From positions 62,001 to 126,000 of the forward strand of contig NZ_SMGG01000004.1 of the NCBI RefSeq assembly GCF_004339245.1: a DNA stretch of 64,000 nucleotides, written 5' to 3'. Shown in pieces: positions 32,081-41,610 of this stretch. Every line of letters begins with the position of its first letter. Position 1 is the first letter of the stretch. The position numbers were made by a program, and so were the translations under genes. Below the pieces are notes generated by a model that was given only the letters and a program-made list of their open reading frames with translations, was not told the DNA's origin and did no database searches. The stretch comes from Seleniivibrio woodruffii (lineage in GTDB: Bacteria > Chrysiogenota > Deferribacteres > Deferribacterales > Geovibrionaceae).

Positions 32081-33234
32081 TGGTTTTAAGATTTCTGATG
32101 ATAACAGCCCTGCTTTTTTCGGCAGGGCTTTCTTTTTCCTCCGAAGCATACCCCCGTCTGAACGGGGTTCAGGTGTTCGTTCTGGACAAAGCCTACGACA
32201 AAGACCTCGATACTTTTTTTGCCGGACTGAAAGCCGGAGGATACGACACGGTCTTTCTGAGAGTTTTCCACAACGGTTCTGACAGATACCACTACGGTGA
32301 AGCTAACCCCGAATGCAGAAGCGGCGTATATTTTCAGACGGATGAAGCGTGTGTGGTCAGGGATGTTTTAGGCGAGGCGGTCAGTTCTGCGAGAAAGCAT
32401 AACCTGAGGATATATGCGTGGATGGCCACCCGTTCGCTCACCTTTCTGAAAACCCCCGAACTGATGGAAAGATCATTCACAAAAGAGGGCACTGTAAGCG
32501 GCTACGGCGCATCCATATTCAAGAAAGAGGTTCGTGACAGGCTGATAGGTCTTTTCTGGGATCTGGCGAAATATGACATAGACGGAATCCTGTTTCAGGA
32601 TGATTTTATCCTGAAAAATGCTGAGGGCGCATCGCCGGAGGCTGTTCGGCAGTATCTGGCTGAGACGGGGGAGACGGCGTCATATGAAGCGCTTCTGTCC
32701 TGTTCCGGAAATTTTGCCCTGACAAAGGTCACAGGGGCATGTCCCGAAGCCTTTCTGCCCTGGGTGAGCTGGAAGAACAAAAAGCTGATGGGCATGTTCT
32801 CCGACCTGCGTGCCGCCGCAGAGGCTGTCAAACCGGATATAAAGTTCGCAGGAAACGTCTATTATGAAACCCCTCTGGACAGGGTCAAAGGGCTTTCATG
32901 GTATGCCCAGAGCATCCGCTCCATGCTGGACGGCGGGTTTGACTATCTGGCTGTAATGGGATACCACGACCAGATAGGCGAAGAGATGCTGAAATCCCAC
33001 GACGAGTCTGTGGACGTGCTCTATGAGATGGCGGAAAACCTTGTGGCAGTCACCAGCGATGAGAGCCGTGTGGTGCTTAAACTTCAGCTTTCATCATTCA
33101 GCAAGAACAGAACTGTTGACGACGTTCAGCTCGGTTCGTTGTGCAGAATGACCGCAGACTATCCCTTCATCAGCCGTGTGCTTGTCCCTGTAAATTCACT
33201 GTCGGATATAAATAATATCTGTTTCACCAAGTGA
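32080..33234 (+). CDS. Exported glycoside-hydrolase-like protein (PgaB C-terminal / GHL type)
   Basis: The 384-residue protein starts with a signal peptide ('MITALLFSAGLSFSSEA') and then looks like a TIM barrel related to the C-terminal half of PgaB (GH153) and other GHL families. 'AGGYDTVFLRVFHNGSDRYHY', 'ARKHNLRIYAWMATRSL', 'KYDIDGILFQDDFIL' and 'GGFDYLAVMGYHDQIG' are the best landmarks; the DD of LFQDD would be the catalytic acid site. It lacks the PgaB deacetylase half. The substrate may be a cell-wall or surface polysaccharide. It is translationally coupled to the SPOR gene, which points to a cell-wall role during division. Confidence 0.75.
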   Translation: MVLRFLMITALLFSAGLSFSSEAYPRLNGVQVFVLDKAYDKDLDTFFAGLKAGGYDTVFLRVFHNGSDRYHYGEANPECRSGVYFQTDEACVVRDVLGEAVSSARKHNLRIYAWMATRSLTFLKTPELMERSFTKEGTVSGYGASIFKKEVRDRLIGLFWDLAKYDIDGILFQDDFILKNAEGASPEAVRQYLAETGETASYEALLSCSGNFALTKVTGACPEAFLPWVSWKNKKLMGMFSDLRAAAEAVKPDIKFAGNVYYETPLDRVKGLSWYAQSIRSMLDGGFDYLAVMGYHDQIGEEMLKSHDESVDVLYEMAENLVAVTSDESRVVLKLQLSSFSKNRTVDDVQLGSLCRMTADYPFISRVLVPVNSLSDINNICFTK

Positions 33235-33299
33235 ACTTTTCAACTTGATAAAACTCTGTTATAGTATCATATTACATCTATACACCATAGGAGGACACC

Positions 33300-33983
33300 A
33301 TGCCCAGAATAGGTATTGTACTGAGCGGATGCGGAGTTTATGACGGTGCGGAGATTCATGAGGCCGTACTCTCAATGTATTATCTGAAAAAATACGGAAA
33401 CGAACTCCTCGTTATGGCTCCGAATGTGGATCAGGCTCATGTTGTAAACCATCTCACGGGAGAGGTTGAGCAGGGTCAGAAACGAAATGTTCTGGTGGAA
33501 TCCGCAAGGATCGCCAGAGGAGATATAAAAGATATCGCAAACGTTACAGCGGATGATTTTGATGCGCTGGTTTTCCCCGGAGGCTTCGGGGCGGCAAAAA
33601 ACCTTGTTACGTTCGCATTTGATGGTGCCGACTGCAAGATCCTGCCGGATGTTAAACGCCTCATAAAGGAGACCGTCGAGGCTAAAAAACCTCTGGCGGC
33701 GGTTTGCATCGCCCCTGTTGTTGTGGCCAAGGCTCTTGAGGATTCGGGACTGAAAGCCAAGCTGACAATAGGAAACGACAACGGAACTGCTGTGGGCATC
33801 AACATCATGGGTGCGGAGCACATAGAAACGCCCGTTAAAGAGGTTCTGGTGGACAGCCACCTGAGCATAATAACAAACCCTGCCTATATGCTTGCGGCGG
33901 ATATCGCCGAGGTTGGCGAGGCGATAAAGAAGACAATGCAGACTCTGACGGGGATGCTGAACAATATTTCCGCAGGCTGCTGA
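33300..33983 (+). CDS. elbB: ElbB-type glyoxalase/DJ-1 family protein
   Basis: The 227-residue protein belongs to the ElbB branch of the DJ-1/PfpI superfamily. The family start 'IGIVLSGCGVYDGAEIHEAV', 'DALVFPGGFGAAKNL' and the nucleophile region 'KPLAAVCIAPVV' (cysteine near residue 137) are intact. 'IGNDNGTAVGINIMGAEHI' is also typical. E. coli ElbB has glyoxalase activity and was linked to isoprenoid synthesis; the physiological role is unsettled. The gene has AGGAGG upstream, a TTGATA element at 33244 that may belong to its promoter, and a terminator at its end, so it is probably a single-gene unit. Confidence 0.9.
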   Translation: MPRIGIVLSGCGVYDGAEIHEAVLSMYYLKKYGNELLVMAPNVDQAHVVNHLTGEVEQGQKRNVLVESARIARGDIKDIANVTADDFDALVFPGGFGAAKNLVTFAFDGADCKILPDVKRLIKETVEAKKPLAAVCIAPVVVAKALEDSGLKAKLTIGNDNGTAVGINIMGAEHIETPVKEVLVDSHLSIITNPAYMLAADIAEVGEAIKKTMQTLTGMLNNISAGC

Positions 33984-34003
33984 ATCAGGTAATTATCTAT
34001 AAT

Positions 34004-34034
34004 AAAAAAGCCCGGTTTTCACCGGGCTTTTTTT
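34004..34034. terminator. Bidirectional terminator between elbB and the lipoprotein gene
   Basis: AAGCCCGGT and ACCGGGCTT form a strong stem with loop TTTC, flanked by A-run and T-run. It serves elbB on the plus strand and the convergent lipoprotein gene on the minus strand. Confidence 0.92.
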
Positions 34035-34056
34035 GTTTATTAAACGTTTTTAGTTA

Positions 34057-37000
34057 CTATCCGCCTCTGACACATCTGGTATAAAAGCTAAAGGTTTTAG
34101 TTGTATAGCCTACGTAACCATCATGGAAGTGGACATAGTATGCACTGGTGTTGGAATAATTATTGCTTGTTGATGACCAGTAAGCAATTCCAGGCCTTAT
34201 GGTAAATACCGGATTTATAGCAGGAACACTCAGGCTTTTGTCGGATATTGAGAAAATCTCTCTTATGTTCGGAAGCCTCCAGTCGGTGTATCCGCCAAGT
34301 TCAATTGTTTCGCAATAATCTAACGCTTGTGCCCATGTTTTCATCGGTGATGTATCATCCTGCCAAGTGAGCCCCGTACGTTTGTCTACAACAACCTGTT
34401 TTGAAGCGTCTCTTACAAAGTTTGCGGGGGAGGATGTACCACCGCGGACGCATCTGATGAAACCAATGTTGTTTTTGTTGGTTAAACCTGCCATTCCGTA
34501 ATAGAAATCGACAGATCCGGCAAAATCGGCATCGCCGACATATGTCGTTGATGTCCAGTAAATTTGCGAAGCAGTATTCTGAAACACTGAATGTATTGAC
34601 GGGGCTAAAGATCCGTAGTTAATGAGCAGCTCAAGCTCATCAATGGTCGGCAGTCTCCAGTCTGTGTAGCCGGAGAAGGAAAGGTTGTCGCAATAAAGTG
34701 CGGCACCGTCCTGCGTCGACTGTGAAATAGCAGCATCTACGTTATCCTGCCACATCAAACCATGCAGATTATCTATAACCAAGTCTGTTGTGGGATTTCT
34801 CATGAAGTCGGAGGATGTTCCCTTTTTGTATTCTCCATCATCGTAGGATGTGTATGACGCTGCTTGCCCTGTTTTTGTGAGTATATATGATGGTGTAAAT
34901 ACGTCTATTGTAACAACAAGTGTGCTTACGCCGCCTGTTCTGCCGTCGGAAACGGTTATTGTTACTGTAGAGGTTCCGGTTGCGGCTGTGCCTGAAACTT
35001 CGCCTGTGGATGTGTTTATGGACATCCATGCAGGGTTGCCGGATATGCTGAATGTCAGAGTGTCATTGTCGGCATCGGCGGCTGTGGGGGTGAAGCTGAA
35101 AGCATCTCCGTTCTGAATAATTGACGGGGGTGTACCGCTTATGGTCGGTGCGTGGTTCTGAACCACTATGTCGAAAGCTGCGAGAGACACGCCGGCACTT
35201 TTGCTGTCGGTCACCGTAATAACTATCCCCGCCCATGTTCCGGGTTCTGCGGGTGTTCCGGTCAGCGCACCTGTTGCTGTGCTGAACGTTGCCCAGTCGG
35301 GCTTGTTCGCAATGCTGAATGTCAGTGTGTCGTTGTTGGCATCGCTTGCTGTGGGCGTGAAGCTGTATGCTGTCTTGATATAAAGCGATGTTGCGGGAGT
35401 GCCGCTTATGGTCGGAGCAATATTGGGGTTTTCCACTGTTATTGTGAAGGAAGTGAGGGCGGTTGTAGATATGCCGTCACTTACGCTTATGATTATATTG
35501 GTGAACGTTCCCGCTGTTGTCGTTCCTGTCAGTGCACCTGTTGTTGTATCGAACGCTGCCCAGCTCGGCATGTTCTGAATGCTGTATGTCAGCGTGTCGC
35601 TGTCTGCATCCGCACCTGCGGGAGTGAAGCTGTAGGAGGCTCCCGTCTCGGCAGAGGTTGTCGGAGTGCCGCTGATGGACGGTGCACGGTTGGTCACTGT
35701 TATTGTGAAGGCCGCAAGGTCGGCTGTGGCTTTTCCGTCTGAAACAGTGATAACTATGTTACTGAAAATTCCGGCCGCCGCTGTTCCCGTCAGTGTGCCT
35801 GTGGTCTGGTTGAACGTTGCCCAGTCGGGTTTGTTGGCGATGCTGTAGGTAAGAGTGTCGCCGCTGTCCGCATCCGCACCTGTGGGGGTGAAGCTGTATG
35901 ATGCGTTTCTGTAAACAGCGGTTGCGGGGGTTCCTGTTATTGTGGGTGCGTTGTTGACAGGAGCAGAGGGTGTTACCGTGATGGTGAAGGGGGCAAGGCT
36001 TGTGGTTGCTTTGCCGTCAGTAACGCTTATGGTAATACCTGTGTAGGTACCTGTGACAGCCGTGCCTGTCAGTGCGCCTGTTGTGGTGCTGAAAGTCGCC
36101 CATTCGGGTTTATTTGTGATGCTGAATGTCAGAGTGTCATTGTCGGCATCGCTTGCTGTGGGTGAGAAGCTGTAGCTGTCACCGTTACCGATGGTGTAGG
36201 CAGGTGTGCCTGCTATTGTGGGCGCAGTGTTGGCGGGAGGTTCCTCTTCGCCGCCGCCGGGAGTTGACTGGCAGACGTCGTTGCTTTTAACAATTTCGCA
36301 TACCGCACCCACAGAGCCTATTCCGGCACCGGGTGCGAAGCATGTCAGCTGATAGCTTGCAAGAGAAGCGTTCGCATATGTAAGACCATAGATTTCGGCC
36401 ATCTTCTGTGTCATAGCCGCTGTGAGCAGTTCGCCGCCCCATGAACTTCCTATTTTGGTGTATGTTTTGGTGTCAACTGTCAGTCCGGCAAAAAGGAAAA
36501 CCTTTGCGCCTTTGACAGATGAGAGTTTGGCAGATATGTCTTCAGGTGTGGCGCATTCGGTGGACCAGCCTGTGCCTGTTCTTTCGGCCGTACCCATAAA
36601 GCTGAAATGTAGATTTGCCGCATCAGATGAAAAACCTGTGGGCAGTCCGCCGCTCTGTTTCATGGGAACTGCAAGATTGTATGCAGTGGCTCTTTCTGAG
36701 CGGTATTTTGTTTTTTTGCTTCGGGGAAACTGTGCCGCCAGTTCTGCGGGAGTGCCTATCAGTATCACATCGGAATATAAACCGTTGCTGTCTGATACAT
36801 GAACTACGGACTTGCCGCCGTTCTCCTCATAGGTCAGTTGAACTCCGGCAACGGGCATGCCCGACTCATTCAGAGCCGCTATTTCATAAACTATGCCCAG
36901 AGGGACGCTTGTTACTACAGCTTTGCCTGTGTTGTCTGTTGACGCAGAAACACCGACGTCGCTGTATATAACTTCGGAACCGGGCTTATCTTTTGAAGAT

Positions 37001-37077
37001 GAGCCGCCGTCGATGTCTAAAAAACATCCGTACAGCATGAACAAGGATGCAATCATAACAGTATGAATCAGTCTCAT
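34057..37077 (-). CDS. Large lipoprotein with Ig-like (He_PIG) repeats and two DUF1566 domains
   Basis: The 1006-residue protein starts with a lipoprotein signal (lipobox 'LYGC' at residues about 15-18). About 260 residues of unrecognised N-terminal region follow. Residues about 284-730 are five tandem putative-Ig repeats of about 90 residues, each starting like 'NTAPTISGTP' and containing 'SFTPTASDADNDTLTFSI' and 'ATFSTTTGALTGT', ending 'ISVSDGK'. Two DUF1566 domains (about 760-870 and 890-1006) follow, each with 'WQDD/N...YC....GYTDWRLPxIxE' and 'YWTST...FIRCVRGG'. Such architectures occur in surface and adhesion-like proteins of many Gram-negatives. The repeats are prone to recombination. 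It is a lone gene with a terminator behind it. Confidence 0.85.
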   Translation of the reverse strand: MRLIHTVMIASLFMLYGCFLDIDGGSSSKDKPGSEVIYSDVGVSASTDNTGKAVVTSVPLGIVYEIAALNESGMPVAGVQLTYEENGGKSVVHVSDSNGLYSDVILIGTPAELAAQFPRSKKTKYRSERATAYNLAVPMKQSGGLPTGFSSDAANLHFSFMGTAERTGTGWSTECATPEDISAKLSSVKGAKVFLFAGLTVDTKTYTKIGSSWGGELLTAAMTQKMAEIYGLTYANASLASYQLTCFAPGAGIGSVGAVCEIVKSNDVCQSTPGGGEEEPPANTAPTIAGTPAYTIGNGDSYSFSPTASDADNDTLTFSITNKPEWATFSTTTGALTGTAVTGTYTGITISVTDGKATTSLAPFTITVTPSAPVNNAPTITGTPATAVYRNASYSFTPTGADADSGDTLTYSIANKPDWATFNQTTGTLTGTAAAGIFSNIVITVSDGKATADLAAFTITVTNRAPSISGTPTTSAETGASYSFTPAGADADSDTLTYSIQNMPSWAAFDTTTGALTGTTTAGTFTNIIISVSDGISTTALTSFTITVENPNIAPTISGTPATSLYIKTAYSFTPTASDANNDTLTFSIANKPDWATFSTATGALTGTPAEPGTWAGIVITVTDSKSAGVSLAAFDIVVQNHAPTISGTPPSIIQNGDAFSFTPTAADADNDTLTFSISGNPAWMSINTSTGEVSGTAATGTSTVTITVSDGRTGGVSTLVVTIDVFTPSYILTKTGQAASYTSYDDGEYKKGTSSDFMRNPTTDLVIDNLHGLMWQDNVDAAISQSTQDGAALYCDNLSFSGYTDWRLPTIDELELLINYGSLAPSIHSVFQNTASQIYWTSTTYVGDADFAGSVDFYYGMAGLTNKNNIGFIRCVRGGTSSPANFVRDASKQVVVDKRTGLTWQDDTSPMKTWAQALDYCETIELGGYTDWRLPNIREIFSISDKSLSVPAINPVFTIRPGIAYWSSTSNNYSNTSAYYVHFHDGYVGYTTKTFSFYTRCVRGG

Positions 37078-37432
37078 TACGTTAAATCCTCCACTGAATA
37101 ATAGAAAATAATCACAGTTAAGAAATTATTAAAACATCAATATATCATGCTGTCAATATAACCATGTGGAAATTTTCACAAAAGATTTATCTGTGAACTT
37201 TTATAATTCGTATATTATACAAATGATTGTGGTGTTGTTGAATTTTTGTGCTGTAGCGGTTAAATACATGGCTATTAATTTGCAAGTAAATTATATCTCT
37301 TTCTTGCAGTTGAATTTCTTCTGAGTTGAACTCAGACAAAAAACGGGTAATTTTAACTAAACAGTTGTTTATCTGCTTGATAAACAATTCCAATTGATAT
37401 ATGGTAAAATTGAATAATAGTCTGGAGGCTTC
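37078..37432. other. 355-bp AT-rich intergenic region between the lipoprotein gene and surE
   Basis: The two genes diverge here. The stretch is very AT-rich. It must carry both promoters, and a GGAGG ribosome site for surE ends it. A frame at 37187-37438 on the minus strand has no recognisable domain or ribosome site and I do not call it. I see no other structure. Confidence 0.5.
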
Positions 37433-38200
37433 ATGCATATCCTGCTTGCAAACGATGACGGTATCTATTCTGACGGCATTTATGCCATGTATAAGGCTTT
37501 AAAGGAGTTTGCGGAGGTGACTGTCGTTGCTCCCATCTCCGAGCAGTCGGCTGTGGGGCATGCAATAACCATTGCAGACCCGTTGCGTGTGACCGATTTT
37601 TATAAGATGGGCGAGTTCTTCGGATACGGCATTAAAGGTACTCCGGCGGACTGCGTTAAGATAGCAATGAGCAACATTCTGAAAAAAGCCCCCGACCTTG
37701 TGGTGTCGGGCATAAACCACGGAGCGAACGTTGCTTCAAACGTAATCTACTCCGGAACGGTTTCCGCCGCTACAGAGGGTGCAATGCTGGGTATCCGCTC
37801 GGTTGCGGTCAGCCTTGCCACTAAAGAAAAGTTCGATTTCAGCCATGCGGCGCAGGTCGGAGCATATTTTGCAAAATATCTGCATAATTCCGACATGCCG
37901 GAAAGCACGGTACTGAACATAAATGTTCCTGCCCTGTCTATGAAGAATATAAAAGGATGGCGGTTTGCCGTTCAGGGCAAAGCCCGCTTCCTTGACACCT
38001 TCGAAAAGAGACAGGACCCCAGAGGCTACAGCTATTACTGGCTGACAGGTGAAAAGAAGGAGGATCTCAACGATGCGGACTCCGACGATTACCTTGTTTC
38101 GAACGGTTTTGTCAGCGTTACTCCTCTGATGTTTGACATGACGGACCATAAGATGTATAAACATTTGAAAGATAAGGGAGACGAAGGTGAATTTAATTAA
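37433..38200 (+). CDS. surE: 5'/3'-nucleotidase SurE
   Basis: The 255-residue enzyme hydrolyses nucleoside monophosphates. The family motif 'HILLANDDGIYSDGI' (metal ligands DD) is at the start, with 'PISEQSAVGHAITI', 'GTPADCVKIAM' and 'VVSGINHGANVASNVIYSGTVSAATEGAM' following. The length matches the family and CTGGAGGCTTC precedes the ATG. It is the first gene of a run of six or seven genes on the plus strand. Its last 14 bases overlap a small lipoprotein gene. Confidence 0.95.
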   Translation: MHILLANDDGIYSDGIYAMYKALKEFAEVTVVAPISEQSAVGHAITIADPLRVTDFYKMGEFFGYGIKGTPADCVKIAMSNILKKAPDLVVSGINHGANVASNVIYSGTVSAATEGAMLGIRSVAVSLATKEKFDFSHAAQVGAYFAKYLHNSDMPESTVLNINVPALSMKNIKGWRFAVQGKARFLDTFEKRQDPRGYSYYWLTGEKKEDLNDADSDDYLVSNGFVSVTPLMFDMTDHKMYKHLKDKGDEGEFN

Positions 38201-38315
38201 AAAATTCATCCTTGCGGTGCTTCTGGTCTCCGCATTCAGCGGAATTGTGGGTTGCGAGGGCGGTTGCTCCGATGCAAACCCCACATCACCCGACCAGCCG
38301 CAGCAAGGCAGCTAA
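38187..38315 (+). CDS. Very small lipoprotein (42 residues)
   Basis: A GTG start at 38187 inside the end of surE opens a 42-codon frame. The product has two lysines, a hydrophobic core ('FILAVLLVSAFSGIVGC') and a lipobox IVGC with the cysteine at residue 23. The mature part of about 20 residues is CEGGCSDANPTSPDQPQQGS, rich in Gly, Pro and Gln. GGAGACGAAG lies just upstream in surE. The overlap with surE and the 10-bp gap to the next gene suggest operon co-expression. It resembles small outer-membrane lipoproteins of the lptM type, but without a clear match. Confidence 0.7.
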   Translation: MNLIKKFILAVLLVSAFSGIVGCEGGCSDANPTSPDQPQQGS

Positions 38316-38325
38316 ACAAGGTTAA

Positions 38326-40971
38326 ATGAAGAAACTTACTGTATTAATAGCTTTTTGCGCACTAACATTTTCGGCCGAGGCGGCTGTAAGCCTGCCTGAC
38401 TTCGCTTTTACCGGGCAGGAGATAACCGGATTTTCCATCCGGCCGTCTTTTAAGCAGGTTTCGGTTTCGTTCAGCGTGCAGTCGGGATTCGACAGCTATC
38501 TGATGCAGGAGAACTTCGAACTCAAGCAGATCGACAGCAAGCAATATCAGTCTGCCGATCCCGGAGGAATGTACTCCGGCAGTTTCGGAACGTCCCTCTC
38601 CTCCGTTTTTGTGGGGGAGAAGGCCTACCGGAACAACATTGTGAAAGGATATCTGGACAAGCAATATCTGGCCGTTATACAGTCCTATGAAAAGTATTAT
38701 TCCAGAATCGAAAAATCCCAGTACGCACAGGAAGTAAGCCTTGTTTACTCCTTTGCCCTTCTGGAGACCGGATCAATCACCAAAGCCCTTGATATAATGA
38801 AAAACGTATCACTGGGCGAAGGTGTGTTCGCCGGTATAGCTTCCGACAGGGTGATGCAGTATTATCTGGATGCAAAACTCTATGAAGAGGCGGATATCTT
38901 CGCTTCCGGCCTGAAAAGGGTCACTCCCTATACACTTTACGGCTGGCTCTACAGCCTTCTCCAGCTCCAGCGCTACGACAGGGTGATTTCCACCTTCGAC
39001 AGCCACAGCGAGATAACCTCCAAAGACCAGCGTTTCTATGACTTCCTCATCACCGCCAGATACAGCCAGGGCGGGTTTGACGATGTCATTAAATACGGTG
39101 ACAAGGCCGCAGGAAACACAGTTGCGCTCCTTGCCGATTCATGTCTTGTGCGTGGTGACGTTAAGTGTGCCATCGACAGATACAACAGCATCCCCGACAA
39201 CAATATGAAGAACGTGATATTCGGCAAAATAGCCGTTGCTGAAGGAAACTATAAGGAAGCGGAAAGGGTTTTGAGTCATCTCGGCTCCGATGAGGACAGG
39301 CTGAACATCTTCTTCTTCTACATAGGAAAGAACTTTCCGAAGCTCGATTTGGAGTTTCTGGACAAGTTCGTGTTCGAAAGCAAAATAAACAACGACTACA
39401 ACAAATTCTATAAAGGTATCTACTACCTCTCCCAGCGTGACGAGATGAACGCCATCAAGCAGATCGACGGAATCATCTTCAACAGGGAGCTTATAAACAT
39501 AGCCTACTACTACAGAGGTCTGGCATATTCGGGAATTGATCCCGACAGAGCACAGCGTCATTTCCTGCGCTTCATGGAGATAAGCCACGATGAGCAGAAA
39601 CTGATGGTCTCCCGCTACATGGTGGGGCAGATGTATTATCTGAACGGCCGCTACGACGATGCGCTGATGCTTACCGAACCCTGTGAAACGGACTACTGCC
39701 GTATCCTTAAAGGCAAGATCTTCATGGAGAAGGGCAATCTCGATTCCGCATGGAACAGCGTCGATAAGGTTCGTGGCGATGAGGCGGCTCTGGTACGCTC
39801 ATCCATCCTTTACAACCGCAAGAACTACAAGGACGCTCTAACACAACTTAAGCTGATAACAAACAGTGACGCCCAGAGCGATCTGCTTCTGATGCTGACC
39901 CACCTCAAGCTGAACGACACCAAGTCCGCAGGCGAGGTTTTCAGCCGTAACTCAAAAGACCCCAGATTCATGGACGCATATATCGAGCACCTTATGCTCG
40001 CCGGGCAGTATCAGCAGGTGCTGACGCTCACTGAGAACGGCAAAGAGAAATACAGACTCGCACGTTCAAAAGCGCTCTTTTCCCTCGGCCGCTACAAAGA
40101 GGCGGTCGACGGCTTCCAGAGCCTTATCAAAGGCGGACAGAACAGCTTTGATGCGTGGTACGGGCTGCTTACCTCCTACGCCGCAATGAACGACAAGACA
40201 AACTTTGACAGGACGGCCAGAGATATCACTCAGGTGCGCCAGAGCTTTGACAGAAAGGATTTTCTGATCCTGCAAGCGGCAAAAATGGCGCTGGATTCGA
40301 AGGATACCAGACTGGCAACACTGCTTCTGAACCATTTCTTTGATAACTATGACATATCAGCATACAAGCGTGACGCATATCTTCTGCGTGGCCAGCTCTT
40401 CCGTGATACGGGACGTGTGGATCAGTGCCTTGAGGATGCGCAGATGATGCAGAAGGACGGAAGGAACGACGAGGGGCTTTTCCTGAAAGGCGAATGCCTT
40501 CAGAACTCCAAACCCGCCGATGCAATAGCGATATTCGACGACCTTGCGAAAACGTCCGACAGATACCGTGACTTAAGCTATGCGAAGCTGATCGATATAC
40601 AGAAATCTCCAAAAGAGCTTAAGACCGCAGTGACCTATTTCAAGGATAAGGACACTGCCATATATCTGAACGGGCTTGAAAAATATCTTTCAGTGCTTTC
40701 ACCCGCTCAGCTTGGTGCCGAGAAGCCTCTTCTGGACGGTCTTATAAAAGAGGGCAACCCTGCCGCTCTGCCCATGGCCTATTATTTCAGCGGCCTTGCG
40801 CAGTCCGGAGCGAAAGATTATGAGGAGTCCGCAAAGACTCTGCTCAAGGGATTCTATCTCTATCCGAATTCAAAGTATGCCTCAATGAGCATGGAAAAAG
40901 CGGCCGCCGCCTACGACAGTCTGGGAAGGACGGAAGAGGCGGACATTATGCGTAAAAAAATTAAAAACTGA
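38326..40971 (+). CDS. Exported TPR-repeat protein (881 residues)
   Basis: The protein has a signal peptide ('MKKLTVLIAFCALTFSAEAA') and is otherwise built of helical hairpins, many of them TPR-like, for example 'RAQRHFLRFMEISHDEQKLMVSRYMVGQMYYLNGRYDDALML' and 'RSKALFSLGRYKEAVDGFQSLIKGGQNSFDAWYGLL'. The C-terminal part ('ESAKTLLKGFYLYPNSKYASMSMEKAAAAYDSLGRTEEADIM') resembles YbgF/BamD-type repeats. It is the first of a group followed by ExbB-, ExbD- and TonB-like genes, so it probably supports a Tol/Ton-like envelope machine. AAGGTTAA precedes the ATG. Function is otherwise not recognised. Confidence 0.8.
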   Translation: MKKLTVLIAFCALTFSAEAAVSLPDFAFTGQEITGFSIRPSFKQVSVSFSVQSGFDSYLMQENFELKQIDSKQYQSADPGGMYSGSFGTSLSSVFVGEKAYRNNIVKGYLDKQYLAVIQSYEKYYSRIEKSQYAQEVSLVYSFALLETGSITKALDIMKNVSLGEGVFAGIASDRVMQYYLDAKLYEEADIFASGLKRVTPYTLYGWLYSLLQLQRYDRVISTFDSHSEITSKDQRFYDFLITARYSQGGFDDVIKYGDKAAGNTVALLADSCLVRGDVKCAIDRYNSIPDNNMKNVIFGKIAVAEGNYKEAERVLSHLGSDEDRLNIFFFYIGKNFPKLDLEFLDKFVFESKINNDYNKFYKGIYYLSQRDEMNAIKQIDGIIFNRELINIAYYYRGLAYSGIDPDRAQRHFLRFMEISHDEQKLMVSRYMVGQMYYLNGRYDDALMLTEPCETDYCRILKGKIFMEKGNLDSAWNSVDKVRGDEAALVRSSILYNRKNYKDALTQLKLITNSDAQSDLLLMLTHLKLNDTKSAGEVFSRNSKDPRFMDAYIEHLMLAGQYQQVLTLTENGKEKYRLARSKALFSLGRYKEAVDGFQSLIKGGQNSFDAWYGLLTSYAAMNDKTNFDRTARDITQVRQSFDRKDFLILQAAKMALDSKDTRLATLLLNHFFDNYDISAYKRDAYLLRGQLFRDTGRVDQCLEDAQMMQKDGRNDEGLFLKGECLQNSKPADAIAIFDDLAKTSDRYRDLSYAKLIDIQKSPKELKTAVTYFKDKDTAIYLNGLEKYLSVLSPAQLGAEKPLLDGLIKEGNPAALPMAYYFSGLAQSGAKDYEESAKTLLKGFYLYPNSKYASMSMEKAAAAYDSLGRTEEADIMRKKIKN

Positions 40972-40992
40972 TTATAAGTTTAGGAGGATCAT

Positions 40993-41610
40993 ATGTTCGA
41001 ACTTAATGTGGAGCTTCTGGAAAAGGGCGGGGTGCTGATGTATCCCATTATCCTGCTTTCAGTGATAGCTCTTGCTGTCTTTTTTGAGAGGCTTTTCAGC
41101 CTCAGGGAGTCGAACTTTGTCCCCAGAGATTTCATGGAAAGGCTGATGGAGAAGCTGAACAACAAGGACATCGAGGCAGCAAAAACAATGTGCGCCGAGA
41201 ACAGGTCGTCAATCTCAGTTGTTGCTTCCGACATTCTGAAAAACCTGAACCTGCCCTATTCAAGGCTGATGGAGACTGCGGAGGAGTCCGGAAGATATCA
41301 GGCGAAACGTCTTGAGCGTTTCCAGCCCACACTTCAGGCCATCTCCACCATAGCCCCCATGCTGGGTTTCCTCGGTACGGTTTTCGGTATGATAAAAACA
41401 TTCCTTGCGCTGGCTCAATACGGTGCGGGCAACGCACAGCCCCTTGCCGCCGGTATCGCCGAAGCGCTTATAACAACAGCCGCAGGTCTTTGCGTGGCTA
41501 TCCCCACCATGGCGTTTTACTATTTCATCCGTTTCAGAAGCGAGCGCATCACAGTTGAGCTTGAAAAAGCCGCCAGCAGGGTGATGAACGCTGTCGTTAA
41601 AGAGGACTAA
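40993..41610 (+). CDS. exbB: MotA/TolQ/ExbB proton-channel family protein
   Basis: The 205-residue protein has three membrane helices: 'GVLMYPIILLSVIALAVFFERL' near the start and two later ones in the conserved 'LQAISTIAPMLGFLGTVFGMIKTFLAL' and 'GIAEALITTAAGLCVAIPTMAFYYF'. These are the hallmarks of TolQ/ExbB, which form a proton channel with ExbD/TolR to energise outer-membrane transport or envelope constriction. The next two genes encode ExbD- and TonB-like proteins, so I favour ExbB over TolQ. AGGAGG lies 6 bp before the ATG. Confidence 0.92.
   Translation: MFELNVELLEKGGVLMYPIILLSVIALAVFFERLFSLRESNFVPRDFMERLMEKLNNKDIEAAKTMCAENRSSISVVASDILKNLNLPYSRLMETAEESGRYQAKRLERFQPTLQAISTIAPMLGFLGTVFGMIKTFLALAQYGAGNAQPLAAGIAEALITTAAGLCVAIPTMAFYYFIRFRSERITVELEKAASRVMNAVVKED

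Noticed and set aside
37187-37438. An 83-codon frame upstream of surE on the minus strand
   Set aside because: It overlaps the surE start and ribosome site, has no domain and no ribosome site of its own.
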